21,646 nt of DNA from JAFMDF01 sp964644655 (GCA_964644655.1 CAZXYA010000085.1:1-21646), one strand, 5' to 3'; shown: positions 1 to 7,627, counted from the stretch's first letter. Notes: generated from the letters alone by a model not told the origin. A program made the numbers and translations.

Positions 1-7
1 ATATATC

Positions 8-20
8 GCACCTTTGGTGC
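8..20. repeat. short GC-rich hairpin at window edge
   Basis: GCACC-TTT-GGTGC is a perfect 5-bp-arm hairpin lying 36 bases before the first ATG. It shares the GCACC and ACCTTTG words with the large inverted repeat at 11070-11130 and may be the edge of a related dispersed element or a terminator for an upstream gene. It argues against translating the first gene from the TTG at 14 or the GTG at 17. Confidence 0.35.
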
Positions 21-55
21 TGATTAATTTTACTTTGCGTAACATCAGTTATAAT

Positions 56-850
56 ATGAAACTAGAACTAATTTCAAAAACGTCAACTGTTAAAAGAAAA
101 GGAGTTCTTTTATTGGTTCATGGTGTATGTCATGGTGCTTGGGTTTGGGAAAATTATTTAACCTATTTTTCTACTAATGGATATGACACGTATGCTTTAA
201 GCCTTCGAGGACATGGCAAAAGCGAAGGTCGAGCATTTCTTAACCATTGGGGGCTTAGTGATTATGTCTGTGATGTCATAAAAACTATTCTATCTCTAGA
301 TGAAAAACCTATTCTTATCGGACATTCCATGGGAGGTGCGATTGCTCAAAAAGTGATAGGAGAGCATCCAGACCTATTGAAAGCGGTCGTCTTACTTGCC
401 CCATCCTTAGTAGGTGGATTAAGTTTAAGTTGGAAGATAAGAACGATTAAAAATAATCCTGTAAAATCACTCCAATTTCAAAGTTTACTAAAAGGTAAAA
501 ATATAAATGAAAAGACCGTCATGCAAAGTTTATTTATTGATAATAGAGTTGAAACAGCAATAGTACGCAAAATTACTCCTTTAATACAAGCGGAATCGAC
601 AAGGGCACAGGCTGATTTAGATAAAGCATATACCCCCTATTATTCAAATATCAAAATTCCTATTTTAGTTATAGGGTCAAAAGATGATATAATATTTACT
701 GCGGAAGACTTGATTAGAATAGCTGCCGCCTATGGAATAGAGCCAGTAATCTTATCTGATATGTGTCACGATATGATGATCGATAAGGAATGGAGAAAAA
801 GTGCTGTAGAAATCCTGAAATTTCTTGATGAAACAGAAACTAAAAAGTAA
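56..850 (+). CDS. alpha/beta hydrolase (lipase/esterase-like)
   Basis: This is a 264-residue single-domain alpha/beta hydrolase fold protein with no signal peptide, so probably cytoplasmic. The oxyanion-side HG motif is at residues 22-23. The nucleophile elbow GHSMGG is at 89-94 with Ser91, the acid is Asp210 or Asp211 after the strand ILVIGS, and His238 is the catalytic histidine. The motif set fits monoacylglycerol lipase/esterase-like enzymes, and the exact substrate cannot be read. The ATG at 56 is preferred because the protein then begins just before the first strand, and TTG/GTG starts at 14-17 fall inside a hairpin. The reading frame is open to the window edge, so a longer form is not excluded. 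The stop lies 19 bases before the next gene (a BVMO-type flavoprotein), suggesting co-transcription. An ester-cleaving enzyme is a logical partner for a Baeyer-Villiger oxygenase. Confidence 0.85.
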   Translation: MKLELISKTSTVKRKGVLLLVHGVCHGAWVWENYLTYFSTNGYDTYALSLRGHGKSEGRAFLNHWGLSDYVCDVIKTILSLDEKPILIGHSMGGAIAQKVIGEHPDLLKAVVLLAPSLVGGLSLSWKIRTIKNNPVKSLQFQSLLKGKNINEKTVMQSLFIDNRVETAIVRKITPLIQAESTRAQADLDKAYTPYYSNIKIPILVIGSKDDIIFTAEDLIRIAAAYGIEPVILSDMCHDMMIDKEWRKSAVEILKFLDETETKK

Positions 851-869
851 CGATTTATAATTAAAAAAC

Positions 870-2333
870 ATGTCTAATTCAACACCTACCTGCATTATCA
901 TTGGAACTGGTTTTTCTGGTATTGCAATGGCAATAAAATTAAAAGAAAAAGGTATCCAAGATTTTATCATTTTAGAAAAAGCAAAGGAAGTCGGCGGAAC
1001 TTGGCGAGAAAATACCTATCCCGGTGCAGAGTGTGATATTCCTTCTGCCTTATATAGTTATTCTTTTGAACCTTATCCAGATTGGAAATACAAATGGTCT
1101 TTGCAACCCCAGATTTTGGAGTACATCAAATACGTTGTAAAGAAGCATGACTTATACCAACATATCCATTTTGGCAAAGAAATGATGGCAGCAGAATGGC
1201 AAGAATCAACGGGGAAGTGGCTTGTAAATACAAAAGATGGAGCTACCTATCAAGGAAAAATTTTGGTTAGTGCCATAGGGCAATTACATCACCCTTCGAC
1301 GCCCAATTTTAAAGGAAAAGATAGTTTTAGTGGACCAAGTTTCCATTCCGCTCAATGGAATCATGCTGTTTCCTTAGCAGGAAAAACAGTAGGCGTGATA
1401 GGCAATGCAGCAAGTGCGGTACAATTTATTCCTGAGATTGCCAAAACTGCCAAGCAAGTAGTCGTTTTTCAACGCTCTGCCAATTGGATGTTACCCAAAC
1501 AAGATAGAGCTTATAAAGAATGGGAAAAAAATCTTGTTAAACGGTTTCCTTTTCTTTTAAAAACCTACCGATCTCGACTATGGTTATTAGGTGGAGCACT
1601 TTTCTCTTTGATGAAAGGGGGCAATAACTTTATTCGGAAAATATATGAAAAACAAACGGTTAATTATATTAAAGAACATATCAAAGACCCTGAAATTGTT
1701 AAACAATTAACACCTACCTATCCACTAGGGGCGAAGCGAATTTTATTTTCGGATACTTATTATCCAGCCTTAGCACGCCCAAATGTGCAATTAGTAACAG
1801 GTGGGGTCAAAGAAATAGCCCCTAATGGCGTGATTGCAGGAAATGGTACTGCTCATACTGTAGATGTTTTGGTGTATAGTACAGGATTCAAGACCAACCC
1901 TTTTTTGTTGGGTTTAGACATCAAGGGCAAAGCAGGAGTGAGCTTAAAAGAAGCTTGGAAAGAGGGGCCTAAAAATTATTTAGGAATGACCGTGACCAAT
2001 TTTCCCAACCTTTTTATGATGTATGGACCGAACACTAATTTAGGTCATAATTCCATTATTGTGATGAGTGAGGCGCAAGCAAACTATATTGCCCAATCTG
2101 TAAAAGCATTAGTACAAAATCAATGGAAGTCGATGGAAGTGAAAGAACAAGACATGAACAAGTATCATCAAGCGACCCAAAAACGCTTACAAGAAATGAT
2201 TTGGGCAAAAGTAGAAGATAGTTGGTATAAATCTGCTAACGGAAATATCCCAAATAATTATCCCGGCAGAACGATGGAGTATATGCGAAAAACGAAGAAA
2301 GTAGATTTTAAAAAATATCAAATTATTAATTAA
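870..2333 (+). CDS. flavin-containing monooxygenase, Baeyer-Villiger type
   Basis: This 487-residue cytoplasmic flavoprotein is predicted to use NADPH and O2 to oxygenate a hydrophobic ketone, aldehyde or similar compound. The FAD Rossmann motif GTGFSG is at 12-17, followed by the typical segment GGTWRENTYPG at 42-52. The class B monooxygenase fingerprint FxGxxxHxxxW is present as F153-G155-H159-W163. The second dinucleotide motif, for NADPH, is G178-N-A-A-S-A183, where Ala replaces the usual second Gly. Length is normal for single-component BVMO/FMO enzymes. It starts 19 bases after the upstream hydrolase and is followed after two bases by a hydrolase pseudogene, so the three form one transcription unit. 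The arrangement recalls the mycobacterial mymA region, where an FMO sits with a lipase and an acyl-CoA ligase. That comparison is inference, and the substrate is unknown. Confidence 0.88.
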   Translation: MSNSTPTCIIIGTGFSGIAMAIKLKEKGIQDFIILEKAKEVGGTWRENTYPGAECDIPSALYSYSFEPYPDWKYKWSLQPQILEYIKYVVKKHDLYQHIHFGKEMMAAEWQESTGKWLVNTKDGATYQGKILVSAIGQLHHPSTPNFKGKDSFSGPSFHSAQWNHAVSLAGKTVGVIGNAASAVQFIPEIAKTAKQVVVFQRSANWMLPKQDRAYKEWEKNLVKRFPFLLKTYRSRLWLLGGALFSLMKGGNNFIRKIYEKQTVNYIKEHIKDPEIVKQLTPTYPLGAKRILFSDTYYPALARPNVQLVTGGVKEIAPNGVIAGNGTAHTVDVLVYSTGFKTNPFLLGLDIKGKAGVSLKEAWKEGPKNYLGMTVTNFPNLFMMYGPNTNLGHNSIIVMSEAQANYIAQSVKALVQNQWKSMEVKEQDMNKYHQATQKRLQEMIWAKVEDSWYKSANGNIPNNYPGRTMEYMRKTKKVDFKKYQIIN

Positions 2334-2335
2334 AA

Positions 2336-3016
2336 ATGGAGAACCAACCAAAAAATATCCCAACCATTACTGAGCGTTTTTATCATTGGGAAAAAACAAC
2401 CCCCAAGGAGAAGATGATTTGGGCATAGTTCGCAGATATTGTCGAGTTTTTAAAAGAACAAAAAATTAATACCCCTATCCATGTTGTTTGGCATGATTGG
2501 GGAGCGATTATTGGTTGTTGTTTGACATTGGCACATCCAGAATTAGTAAAAAGTTTAGTAGCTATTTCTGTCGGACATCCTAAGGCTTATGCAAGGTCTG
2601 GCTTGCAGCAAAAATTAAAAGGATTGTATGTATTAGGCTTTCAATTTACAGGAATAGCCGAATATATGCTTTCTAAAAATAACTTCTTATGCCTTCGTAG
2701 ATGGGGATATCAACACACAGTAATAAAAGACGTTATTCAAGGTATGGCTCGTCCAGAAAGATTAACTGCGAGCTTAAATTATTATAGAGTCAATCTAGTA
2801 GATGTATTCCTTACTGCTTGGCCTAATTGTAAAGTACCTGTTCTAGGAATTTGGAGTACAGCAGATGCTTTCCTAACAGAAGATCAAATGGTTAATTCTG
2901 AAAAATATATGGATGCCAACTGGGAATATATTCGACTAGAAAAAATGGAGTATTGGATCCCCTTAGAACAACCTGAACAACTTTTTACCTTAACTGATGA
3001 ATGGTTTCAAAAGTAG
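2336..3016 (+). pseudogene. degenerate alpha/beta hydrolase, possibly joined to an acyl-CoA ligase start
   Basis: The frame from the ATG at 2336 has an in-frame TAG at 2426-2428 and then continues to 3016 as a recognisable epoxide hydrolase/haloalkane dehalogenase-like protein. The nucleophile elbow HDWGA is kept (Asp codon 2495-2497), although the Gly usually before it is Trp. At the place of the catalytic His, in the context xxHWIPLEQPE, there is Tyr (TAT, 2951-2953), one transition away from CAT. About 70 residues, including the HG-x-P oxyanion region, are missing before the elbow. The first 26 codons (ITERFYHWEKTTP is the clear part) look more like the N-terminus of a long-chain acyl-CoA synthetase than of a hydrolase, so a deletion may have joined two neighbouring genes. 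A shorter protein could start at TTG 2522, but it would lack the nucleophile. It sits two bases after the flavoprotein gene. Confidence 0.8.
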
Positions 3017-3029
3017 TGACCTAGATTCC

Positions 3030-4361
3030 TTAGCTAACTAATTCCTTATCCAACTCCTTAGCTCTTTTACTTGCACCAGAAGACAAATAAATAGCTTTTG
3101 CTGCATAATAAAAATACTTAAAAAAGGTTTCATGGCTCATGAAATTGAGCCGAGACCGAAACATCCACAAAGGAAAATGCCGATGTAAGAGTAATAAATT
3201 TTCAATACTAAGAGACAAAGCAGAAGGCCAATCTTCTTTAACTTCAGGATGCAGTATAGGAACGAGTTGGTTTCTTTTTTGGTCACTAATATTCGTTAAT
3301 TCCATTCTAGCAATTACGGCTGCACTAAAAACCTGTTGGCAAAACAAAATAGGTTGTAGGGTGATTTTTCCAGCTGAAAAAATGTCCGTTTTCTTTTCCC
3401 TTGACAAAGCATTGGCAGAACAATCTACAAATAGCGCCTTGCCAGTATAAGAAACAGTACCTTGTTGCAAGGCAATTTCATTGTTGGTAATGCTGGTTAC
3501 TCTACCTTTGCTAATGACATTTTTTATCCGCCTTAACTGTTCTAATTCTTTAGGACTAACTGTCGCACAACGCCATTTTTTGGGCAGCGTATTTTTATCC
3601 AATCGAATAATACCAGCAGTATTTTCCATTGCTAAAAAAAACTCGTCCACATTTTTAGTAGTCCTAAGAATGTCTGCTTGCTCTAGTACAACTCCTGAGA
3701 CTTGACCTGCTTGTAAATCCGCTCTACTAAATAGCCAAGCTTGATTTGGACAAATCCAATAGATATTATCCTCCGCTACTCCTTTATTTAATAAATACAA
3801 AACGGCATCCATTCCTGTTTTCCCATTGCCGACTACATAGAATTTTCCCCATTTATCATGATGTTCTACTAACTCATTTAATGGAATCAAAGGGACTTCT
3901 TTTTCTACCTCATATTTTGGTGCATGAGTAGAGGGCACTTCTACTTTCATATAGGTGGCATCCACCAATCGTTTATTTATTTTATAGATGGTAATATTAT
4001 TAGGGTTCTGCAAATCAACTACTTTCCCATTTCCCAAATAATTATGCTGGGCTAAAAATTCAACTCTACCACTATTTTTAAATTTGGCCATGACTTTTTC
4101 ATAGTAGCCCAATATTTCTGATTTAGAAGATAAGTCAGTCGTGCCATTCCCCAATACAAGAGAATTAACTCCATAAAAAGCGGCGGGTTGATGCAGTCTG
4201 ACAAAAGGATAAGCATTATTCCAATGTCCTCCTGCTTTTGCTCGACGGTCAACTATGGTTAATTTAGCTTTGGGTTGTTTAGTGAAAATTTCATCTGCAA
4301 AGGCAATCCCCATTGCACCTGCGCCTATGATTAGGTAGTCTGTTTCTTTTGTAGTCGCCAT
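3030..4361 (-). CDS. FAD/NAD(P)-dependent oxidoreductase
   Basis: This 443-residue protein has two nucleotide-binding Rossmann motifs. GAGAMG at 13-18, ending its second strand in Asp38, should bind FAD. GNGKTG at 178-183 should bind NAD(P)H. The segment GGHWNNAYP at 44-52 after the first fold resembles the GG-x-W-x-x-x-x-Y-P stretch of FMO-like enzymes. The BVMO fingerprint FxGxxxHxxxW is not seen, so this is not a typical BVMO, and it does not look like the styrene monooxygenase StyA either. No signal peptide or membrane helix was seen. It is downstream of the isomerase-like membrane protein gene on the same strand, with 80 bases and a perfect hairpin (4400-4430) between them, and is probably in the same TetR-controlled unit. 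It could supply the epoxide or another oxidised intermediate, but this is inference. It is convergent with the pseudogene, 13 bases away. Confidence 0.78.
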   Translation of the reverse strand: MATTKETDYLIIGAGAMGIAFADEIFTKQPKAKLTIVDRRAKAGGHWNNAYPFVRLHQPAAFYGVNSLVLGNGTTDLSSKSEILGYYEKVMAKFKNSGRVEFLAQHNYLGNGKVVDLQNPNNITIYKINKRLVDATYMKVEVPSTHAPKYEVEKEVPLIPLNELVEHHDKWGKFYVVGNGKTGMDAVLYLLNKGVAEDNIYWICPNQAWLFSRADLQAGQVSGVVLEQADILRTTKNVDEFFLAMENTAGIIRLDKNTLPKKWRCATVSPKELEQLRRIKNVISKGRVTSITNNEIALQQGTVSYTGKALFVDCSANALSREKKTDIFSAGKITLQPILFCQQVFSAAVIARMELTNISDQKRNQLVPILHPEVKEDWPSALSLSIENLLLLHRHFPLWMFRSRLNFMSHETFFKYFYYAAKAIYLSSGASKRAKELDKELVS

Positions 4362-4399
4362 TTTTAAAAAGTTCTTTTATTAGAAATATTTTCTGTCCA

Positions 4400-4430
4400 A
4401 ATCATGGTGATTTTAAAAATCACCATGATT
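4400..4430. repeat. perfect 15-bp inverted repeat, dispersed family copy 1
   Basis: The arms are AATCATGGTGATTTT (4400-4414) and its exact complement (4416-4430), separated by one A. The hairpin lies 11 bases after the stop of the isomerase-like gene on the minus strand. A diverged relative is at 12038-12066, also just after a minus-strand stop codon. No T-run follows on either strand, so a REP-like or mRNA-stabilising element is as likely as a terminator. Confidence 0.7.
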
Positions 4431-4441
4431 TAAGTATCCTC

Positions 4442-4930
4442 CTATGCTTCCCTCATCGTCCGATAGCATCCTACCGCAGCCAAATACAAAATGACAAAGG
4501 CGGCCACTACTGCTATATAAAAAGTACCATAAGAAAATGCATCTATAAAAGGCCCTGTAGGCGTAAGGCCTCGGTTAGTCGTAAATGGCGCAGATTGAAA
4601 TCCCATAACATTACCCCATATTTCAATAAGGGAGGCAATGACCATAACAACGCTTTCTTTTTTTGTTAATCTTAAAAGGGAGCTCATCGAAGCTATCAAT
4701 GCAACTAACATCCCATGAACAATTGGGCCCATGTGTGCGTTTCGCCAAGCCTCTCTCTGGTCAGGAACAGTAATGTCCAAGGCAGGTAAGGGCCAAAATT
4801 GTAGATAACCTGCTATAGAAATTAGCCAAGCAAAACCTGCAGTAGCCCCTATAATAATGACTAGCATAGCGTGAAATCCCATAGTGGCTCTTTGTTTCTT
4901 AGATAGCCCTGGATATTTGGTGTTTGACAT
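4442..4930 (-). CDS. styrene oxide isomerase-like membrane protein
   Basis: This is a 162-residue protein with four predicted membrane helices (about 20-43, 67-86, 92-111 and 132-156). It matches styrene oxide isomerase (StyC, about 170 residues, four helices, haem b), which turns styrene oxide into phenylacetaldehyde. The shared signatures are W-x-x-A-H-x-G-P at 62-69 (His66 aligns with the haem-ligand His58 of StyC as I recall it), W-x-N-V at 105-108 and F-x-x-N-R-G-L at 116-122. Two active-site positions appear changed: StyC Asn64 is His72 here and StyC Tyr103 aligns with Phe111. The protein may therefore isomerise a different epoxide or do a related haem-assisted reaction. The StyC numbering is from memory and needs an alignment. 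The gene is divergent from the TetR gene and is followed by a flavin oxidoreductase. Confidence 0.68.
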   Translation of the reverse strand: MSNTKYPGLSKKQRATMGFHAMLVIIIGATAGFAWLISIAGYLQFWPLPALDITVPDQREAWRNAHMGPIVHGMLVALIASMSSLLRLTKKESVVMVIASLIEIWGNVMGFQSAPFTTNRGLTPTGPFIDAFSYGTFYIAVVAAFVILYLAAVGCYRTMREA

Positions 4931-4946
4931 TTTAAAATTGGTTAAT

Positions 4947-4970
4947 AATTGCTATTGAACAATAGCAATT
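4947..4970. promoter_or_regulatory. palindromic operator candidate for the TetR regulator
   Basis: AATTGCTATTG-AA-CAATAGCAATT is a perfect palindrome with 11-base arms. It lies 17-40 bases upstream of the isomerase-like start codon, inside the 220-bp region shared with the divergent TetR gene. The size and position suit a TetR dimer site that would occlude the minus-strand promoter or leader. Confidence 0.6.
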
Positions 4971-5103
4971 GGGTTTCGTAAATGTTTTGTTGTTAATTCT
5001 GGGTTTCCACAATTTAAGTTTGGAAATGAATTAGAATAAATTAAAAGTATACAATTTTAGATAAAATAGTATATATTTTTTAAAAAAAATGCACAAAAAA
5101 TAT

Positions 5104-5111
5104 TATATTTG
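5104..5111 (+). promoter_or_regulatory. -7 promoter element for the TetR gene
   Basis: TATATTTG fits the Bacteroidota -7 consensus TAnnTTTG and ends 39 bases before the TTG start codon of the regulator. The surrounding DNA is very AT-rich. A clear -33 TTG partner is not seen. Confidence 0.45.
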
Positions 5112-5150
5112 TTAAAATACAATTAAGTATTCTACTTAAAAAATTAAAAT

Positions 5151-5753
5151 TTGGGAAGAAAAGCGGTAGAAAAAGTAAGAAAAGCACCAACTGATAAAAT
5201 TAATCAGTGGTTAAGATTATTATTAGTGAAACTGCAAACCGTCGAATTAGCTAATTTGACCATTGATGACCTTGCTAAATTATCCCAAAAAAGTAAGGGT
5301 ACTATTTATAAATACTTTGAGAGCAAGGAGGAAGTTGTTTTGGCAGCTTGCCAAACTCGAATAGAAGCCGTAACTCCAATAATAAAGAATATTTATCAAG
5401 ACACTTCTACACCAGTTGAAGTAAGATACAGACAACTCTTAGAAGAATTTTCGGTTAGATTAGCGGATATTACTATTTCTTTTTTTCATGATGTCCAATT
5501 GTACTATCCTACTGCATGGGAGGCTATAAGTGGGGTTAGTGAATTGTTTGTCAGTTTATTAGAAGATTTGTATCAACAAGGAATGGATAAAGGCTTGTTC
5601 CGACCAATCTCTATAGAACTACTAAAAGCTTTAGACCGATTTTTTGTTACCCAAATTATAACCAATCAAGCGATTTTTAAAGACCCTAATTATACCTTGA
5701 ATTATTTAATAAGGGATTATTTACAGTTGCGGTTAGAGGGGCTGAATAAATAA
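5151..5753 (+). CDS. TetR/AcrR family transcriptional regulator
   Basis: This 200-residue regulator has an N-terminal helix-turn-helix (about 35-60), read as LTIDDLAKLSQKSKGTIYKYF and followed by ESKEEVVLAA. The T-I-Y-K-Y-F recognition helix and the following S-K-E-E are hallmarks of TetR proteins. The C-terminal 130 residues form the variable ligand-binding and dimerisation half. The start must be TTG 5151: a TAA lies in frame at 5145-5147 and the next internal Met is far beyond the DNA-binding domain. The gene is divergent from the styrene-oxide-isomerase-like gene with 220 bases between them. The palindrome at 4947-4970 is its likely operator, so it probably represses the isomerase/oxidoreductase unit and responds to a hydrophobic substrate or product. 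Whether it also controls the convergent hydrolase/BVMO unit cannot be told. Confidence 0.88.
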   Translation: MGRKAVEKVRKAPTDKINQWLRLLLVKLQTVELANLTIDDLAKLSQKSKGTIYKYFESKEEVVLAACQTRIEAVTPIIKNIYQDTSTPVEVRYRQLLEEFSVRLADITISFFHDVQLYYPTAWEAISGVSELFVSLLEDLYQQGMDKGLFRPISIELLKALDRFFVTQIITNQAIFKDPNYTLNYLIRDYLQLRLEGLNK

Positions 5754-6002
5754 GGGTCTGTGTGCATTACGATTTGAAAAAAATTGATGCCGCCCGAAAA
5801 AACCTGACCAGTAAACTACAATATATACATAAAATGAAATACCCAAAAAAGACTTCTTATCCGTATTTTCCTATTTTTGAATTTCCATAATTATTTTTCT
5901 TTAAGTGTTAATTTGTCTTGATGTAGGCTTCATTAAACAGAATACTAAGAATGAATAAGTACTTTATATAAACTCTAATCACTAGGTTATTAACATTTTA
6001 TT

Positions 6003-6027
6003 TGTGGATAACTTCGAGTTATCCACA
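6003..6027. terminator. hairpin built of two inverted DnaA-box-like words
   Basis: TGTGGATAACT-TCG-AGTTATCCACA is a perfect inverted repeat with 11-base arms directly beyond the stop codon of the amidase gene (minus strand). It can act as its terminator, though only a weak T-rich stretch follows. Each arm contains the consensus DnaA box TTATCCACA, in opposite orientations. The rest of the 274-bp gap (5754-6027) shows no gene. Confidence 0.5.
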
Positions 6028-6801
6028 TTATATCAGTTCAAAAGCACCTTTATCTGCTAAAAAAGGGAGTTTAGCTCTAAAGTCTTGTTGTTTCTGATAA
6101 TCCAATTCGATGGTACTACTATTTTCTACATGGGCAGTATGCATTAAAATACTTCCATTATAATCAAGAATCGAAGTATCACCAGAATGATACAGTTGAT
6201 GCCCATCCATTCCTACTCGATTAACACCAATGGTGTACACTTGATTCTCAATCGCTCTTCCCATTAATAATGACCGCCAATGATGGGCTCTTTTTTCAGG
6301 CCAATTCGCTACATAGATTAACAAGTCATAATCGGCTGTATTTCTACTCCAAACGGGGAAGCGTAAGTCAAAACAAATTAATGGGCAAATTTTCCAACCT
6401 TTATAGATGACCATTAATCGTTTTTTTCCAGCAGTATAATGGTCTGGTTCAGCAGACAAGGAAAAAAGGTGTTTTTTATCATAAGTTTGGAATTCACCGT
6501 TTGGTTGCATCCATACTAAACGATTATAATAATGGTCATTTTCTTTGACGATGTAGCTACCTGTAATAACGGCTGTTGTTTTTGCTGCTTGTTCTTTTAA
6601 CCAGGTCAAAGTTTTGCCATTAGGGGTTTCTGCAAATATTGCTGGGTTCATACTAAACCCAGTTGTAAACATTTCTGGTAAAATAATAATATCAGATACT
6701 TGAGTTAAGCTATTTATTTTTTCACTTAATCGTGCCAAGTTTGCATCAATGTTTTCCCAAACAAGAGTAGTTTGCAGGGTCGTTATTTTTAAATTATTCA
6801 T
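6028..6801 (-). CDS. yafV: omega-amidase, nitrilase superfamily (YafV-like)
   Basis: This is a 257-residue cytoplasmic carbon-nitrogen hydrolase. The Glu-Lys-Cys triad is visible: Glu43 in ILPEMFTTGF, Lys109 in TYDKKHLF and Cys143 in PLICFDLRFPVW. The segments DLRFPVWSRN, YVANWP and RAIENQ closely follow E. coli YafV (about 256 residues), an omega-amidase that hydrolyses alpha-ketoglutaramate and alpha-ketosuccinamate as metabolite repair after glutamine or asparagine transamination. No signal peptide was seen. The minus-strand gene stands alone between a hairpin (6003-6027) and the rplY terminator (6910-6947), so it probably has its own promoter. TAAAATTTG just upstream is one base off the TAnnTTTG consensus spacing. 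The family is clear; the gene symbol is by similarity. Confidence 0.9.
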   Translation of the reverse strand: MNNLKITTLQTTLVWENIDANLARLSEKINSLTQVSDIIILPEMFTTGFSMNPAIFAETPNGKTLTWLKEQAAKTTAVITGSYIVKENDHYYNRLVWMQPNGEFQTYDKKHLFSLSAEPDHYTAGKKRLMVIYKGWKICPLICFDLRFPVWSRNTADYDLLIYVANWPEKRAHHWRSLLMGRAIENQVYTIGVNRVGMDGHQLYHSGDTSILDYNGSILMHTAHVENSSTIELDYQKQQDFRAKLPFLADKGAFELI

Positions 6802-6909
6802 ATCGTCAAATTTTACAAAAAAGAGTAGATTTTATCCTCAAGCTTCCGCTGCCGCCTGAGCTGCGAAGGGCAATAATACTCATTTTTCATAGGGTAGGTA
6901 TCAAAATAC

Positions 6910-6947
6910 AAAAAGGCTTAGACAAAATAATTTGCCTAAGCCCTTTT
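6910..6947 (-). terminator. rho-independent terminator of rplY
   Basis: GGCTTAG (6915-6921) pairs with CTAAGCC (6936-6942), and an inner CAAA/TTTG helix extends the stem. On the minus strand the hairpin is followed by TTTTT. It starts 30 bases after the rplY stop codon. Confidence 0.8.
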
Positions 6948-6976
6948 TATTTAGAAAACAAATAAAAACTTGTTGA

Positions 6977-7585
6977 TTATTCTGCTGCTTCTTCTTCTTC
7001 ACCCTCTTCACCCCCTTCAGCTTCGTCTTTACCTCTTAAGGCTCTTGGTACAATAACAGTTGCTACAGGAATAGCTGGAGCATTTGTGACTACAACCCCT
7101 TCTGGTAATTCCAAATCTCTAACTCTGATAGCATCGCCTAGCTCTAAACTAGAAATATCGCCATGTAATTCATCAACCATATTTTCAGGTGTCGTTCTAA
7201 TCTTTACTCTTCTTAAAGACTGCTGTAAAGCACCACCTAATTTAACACCAGGCGAGGATCCTTTAAACCTTACTGGTATTTCCAAAACAACAGGTTTACC
7301 ATCTTCTAATTTCAAAAAGTCAAGATGAAGAATGGATTCCTTAACAGGATGAAATTGTGCATCTTTTAAAATGCATCTATGTGTTGCTCCATCTACCTCA
7401 ATTTCTGCTACCTTGAAATCAGGAGTATAGATTAAACCTTTCACATCCTTATGAGTTGTTGAAAAGTGGATGTTTTCTGCATCACCATAAATTACACATG
7501 GAATAGCACCTTCATTTCTTATAGCTTTAGTAGCTTTTTTTCCTACTGCTGGTCTTGCATTTCCAGCTACTTTTATCGTTTGCAT
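6977..7585 (-). CDS. rplY: 50S ribosomal protein L25, CTC/TL5 type
   Basis: This 202-residue protein binds 5S rRNA in the large ribosomal subunit. It has the long two-domain form known as general stress protein CTC or TL5. The N-terminal L25 domain (about 3-90) contains AIPCVIYGDAENIHF and HRCILKDAQFHPVKESILHLDF. The C-terminal TL5 beta domain (about 95-185) contains PVRFKGSSPGVKLGG and LELGDAIRVRDLELPEGV. A Glu/Gly/Ala-rich acidic tail (187-202) closes the protein. In many genomes pth follows this gene, but here the next gene is the amidase, beyond a terminator. The start is the ATG at 7585, downstream of a TAnnTTTG promoter, so it is probably monocistronic. Confidence 0.95.
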   Translation of the reverse strand: MQTIKVAGNARPAVGKKATKAIRNEGAIPCVIYGDAENIHFSTTHKDVKGLIYTPDFKVAEIEVDGATHRCILKDAQFHPVKESILHLDFLKLEDGKPVVLEIPVRFKGSSPGVKLGGALQQSLRRVKIRTTPENMVDELHGDISSLELGDAIRVRDLELPEGVVVTNAPAIPVATVIVPRALRGKDEAEGGEEGEEEEAAE

Positions 7586-7619
7586 ATCTTTAGATTTATA
7601 TCTTTTTCAAAAAGGACTG

Positions 7620-7627
7620 CAAAGATA
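7620..7627 (-). promoter_or_regulatory. -7 promoter element of rplY
   Basis: On the minus strand this reads TATCTTTG, a perfect TAnnTTTG element 34 bases before the rplY ATG. No -33 TTTG at the usual spacing was found. Confidence 0.6.

Noticed and set aside
752..970. Minus-strand 72-codon open frame across the hydrolase/BVMO junction
   Set aside because: It is antisense to two well-supported genes, has no recognisable motif, and its composition follows the opposite strand.
6836..6871. GC-rich patch CTTCCGCTGCCGCCTGAGC upstream of yafV as a hairpin or REP remnant
   Set aside because: Its arms match only with bulges and no second copy was found in the window.
7086..7328. Plus-strand 80-codon open frame inside rplY
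   Set aside because: It is a shadow frame of the ribosomal protein gene, with no start context or family resemblance.
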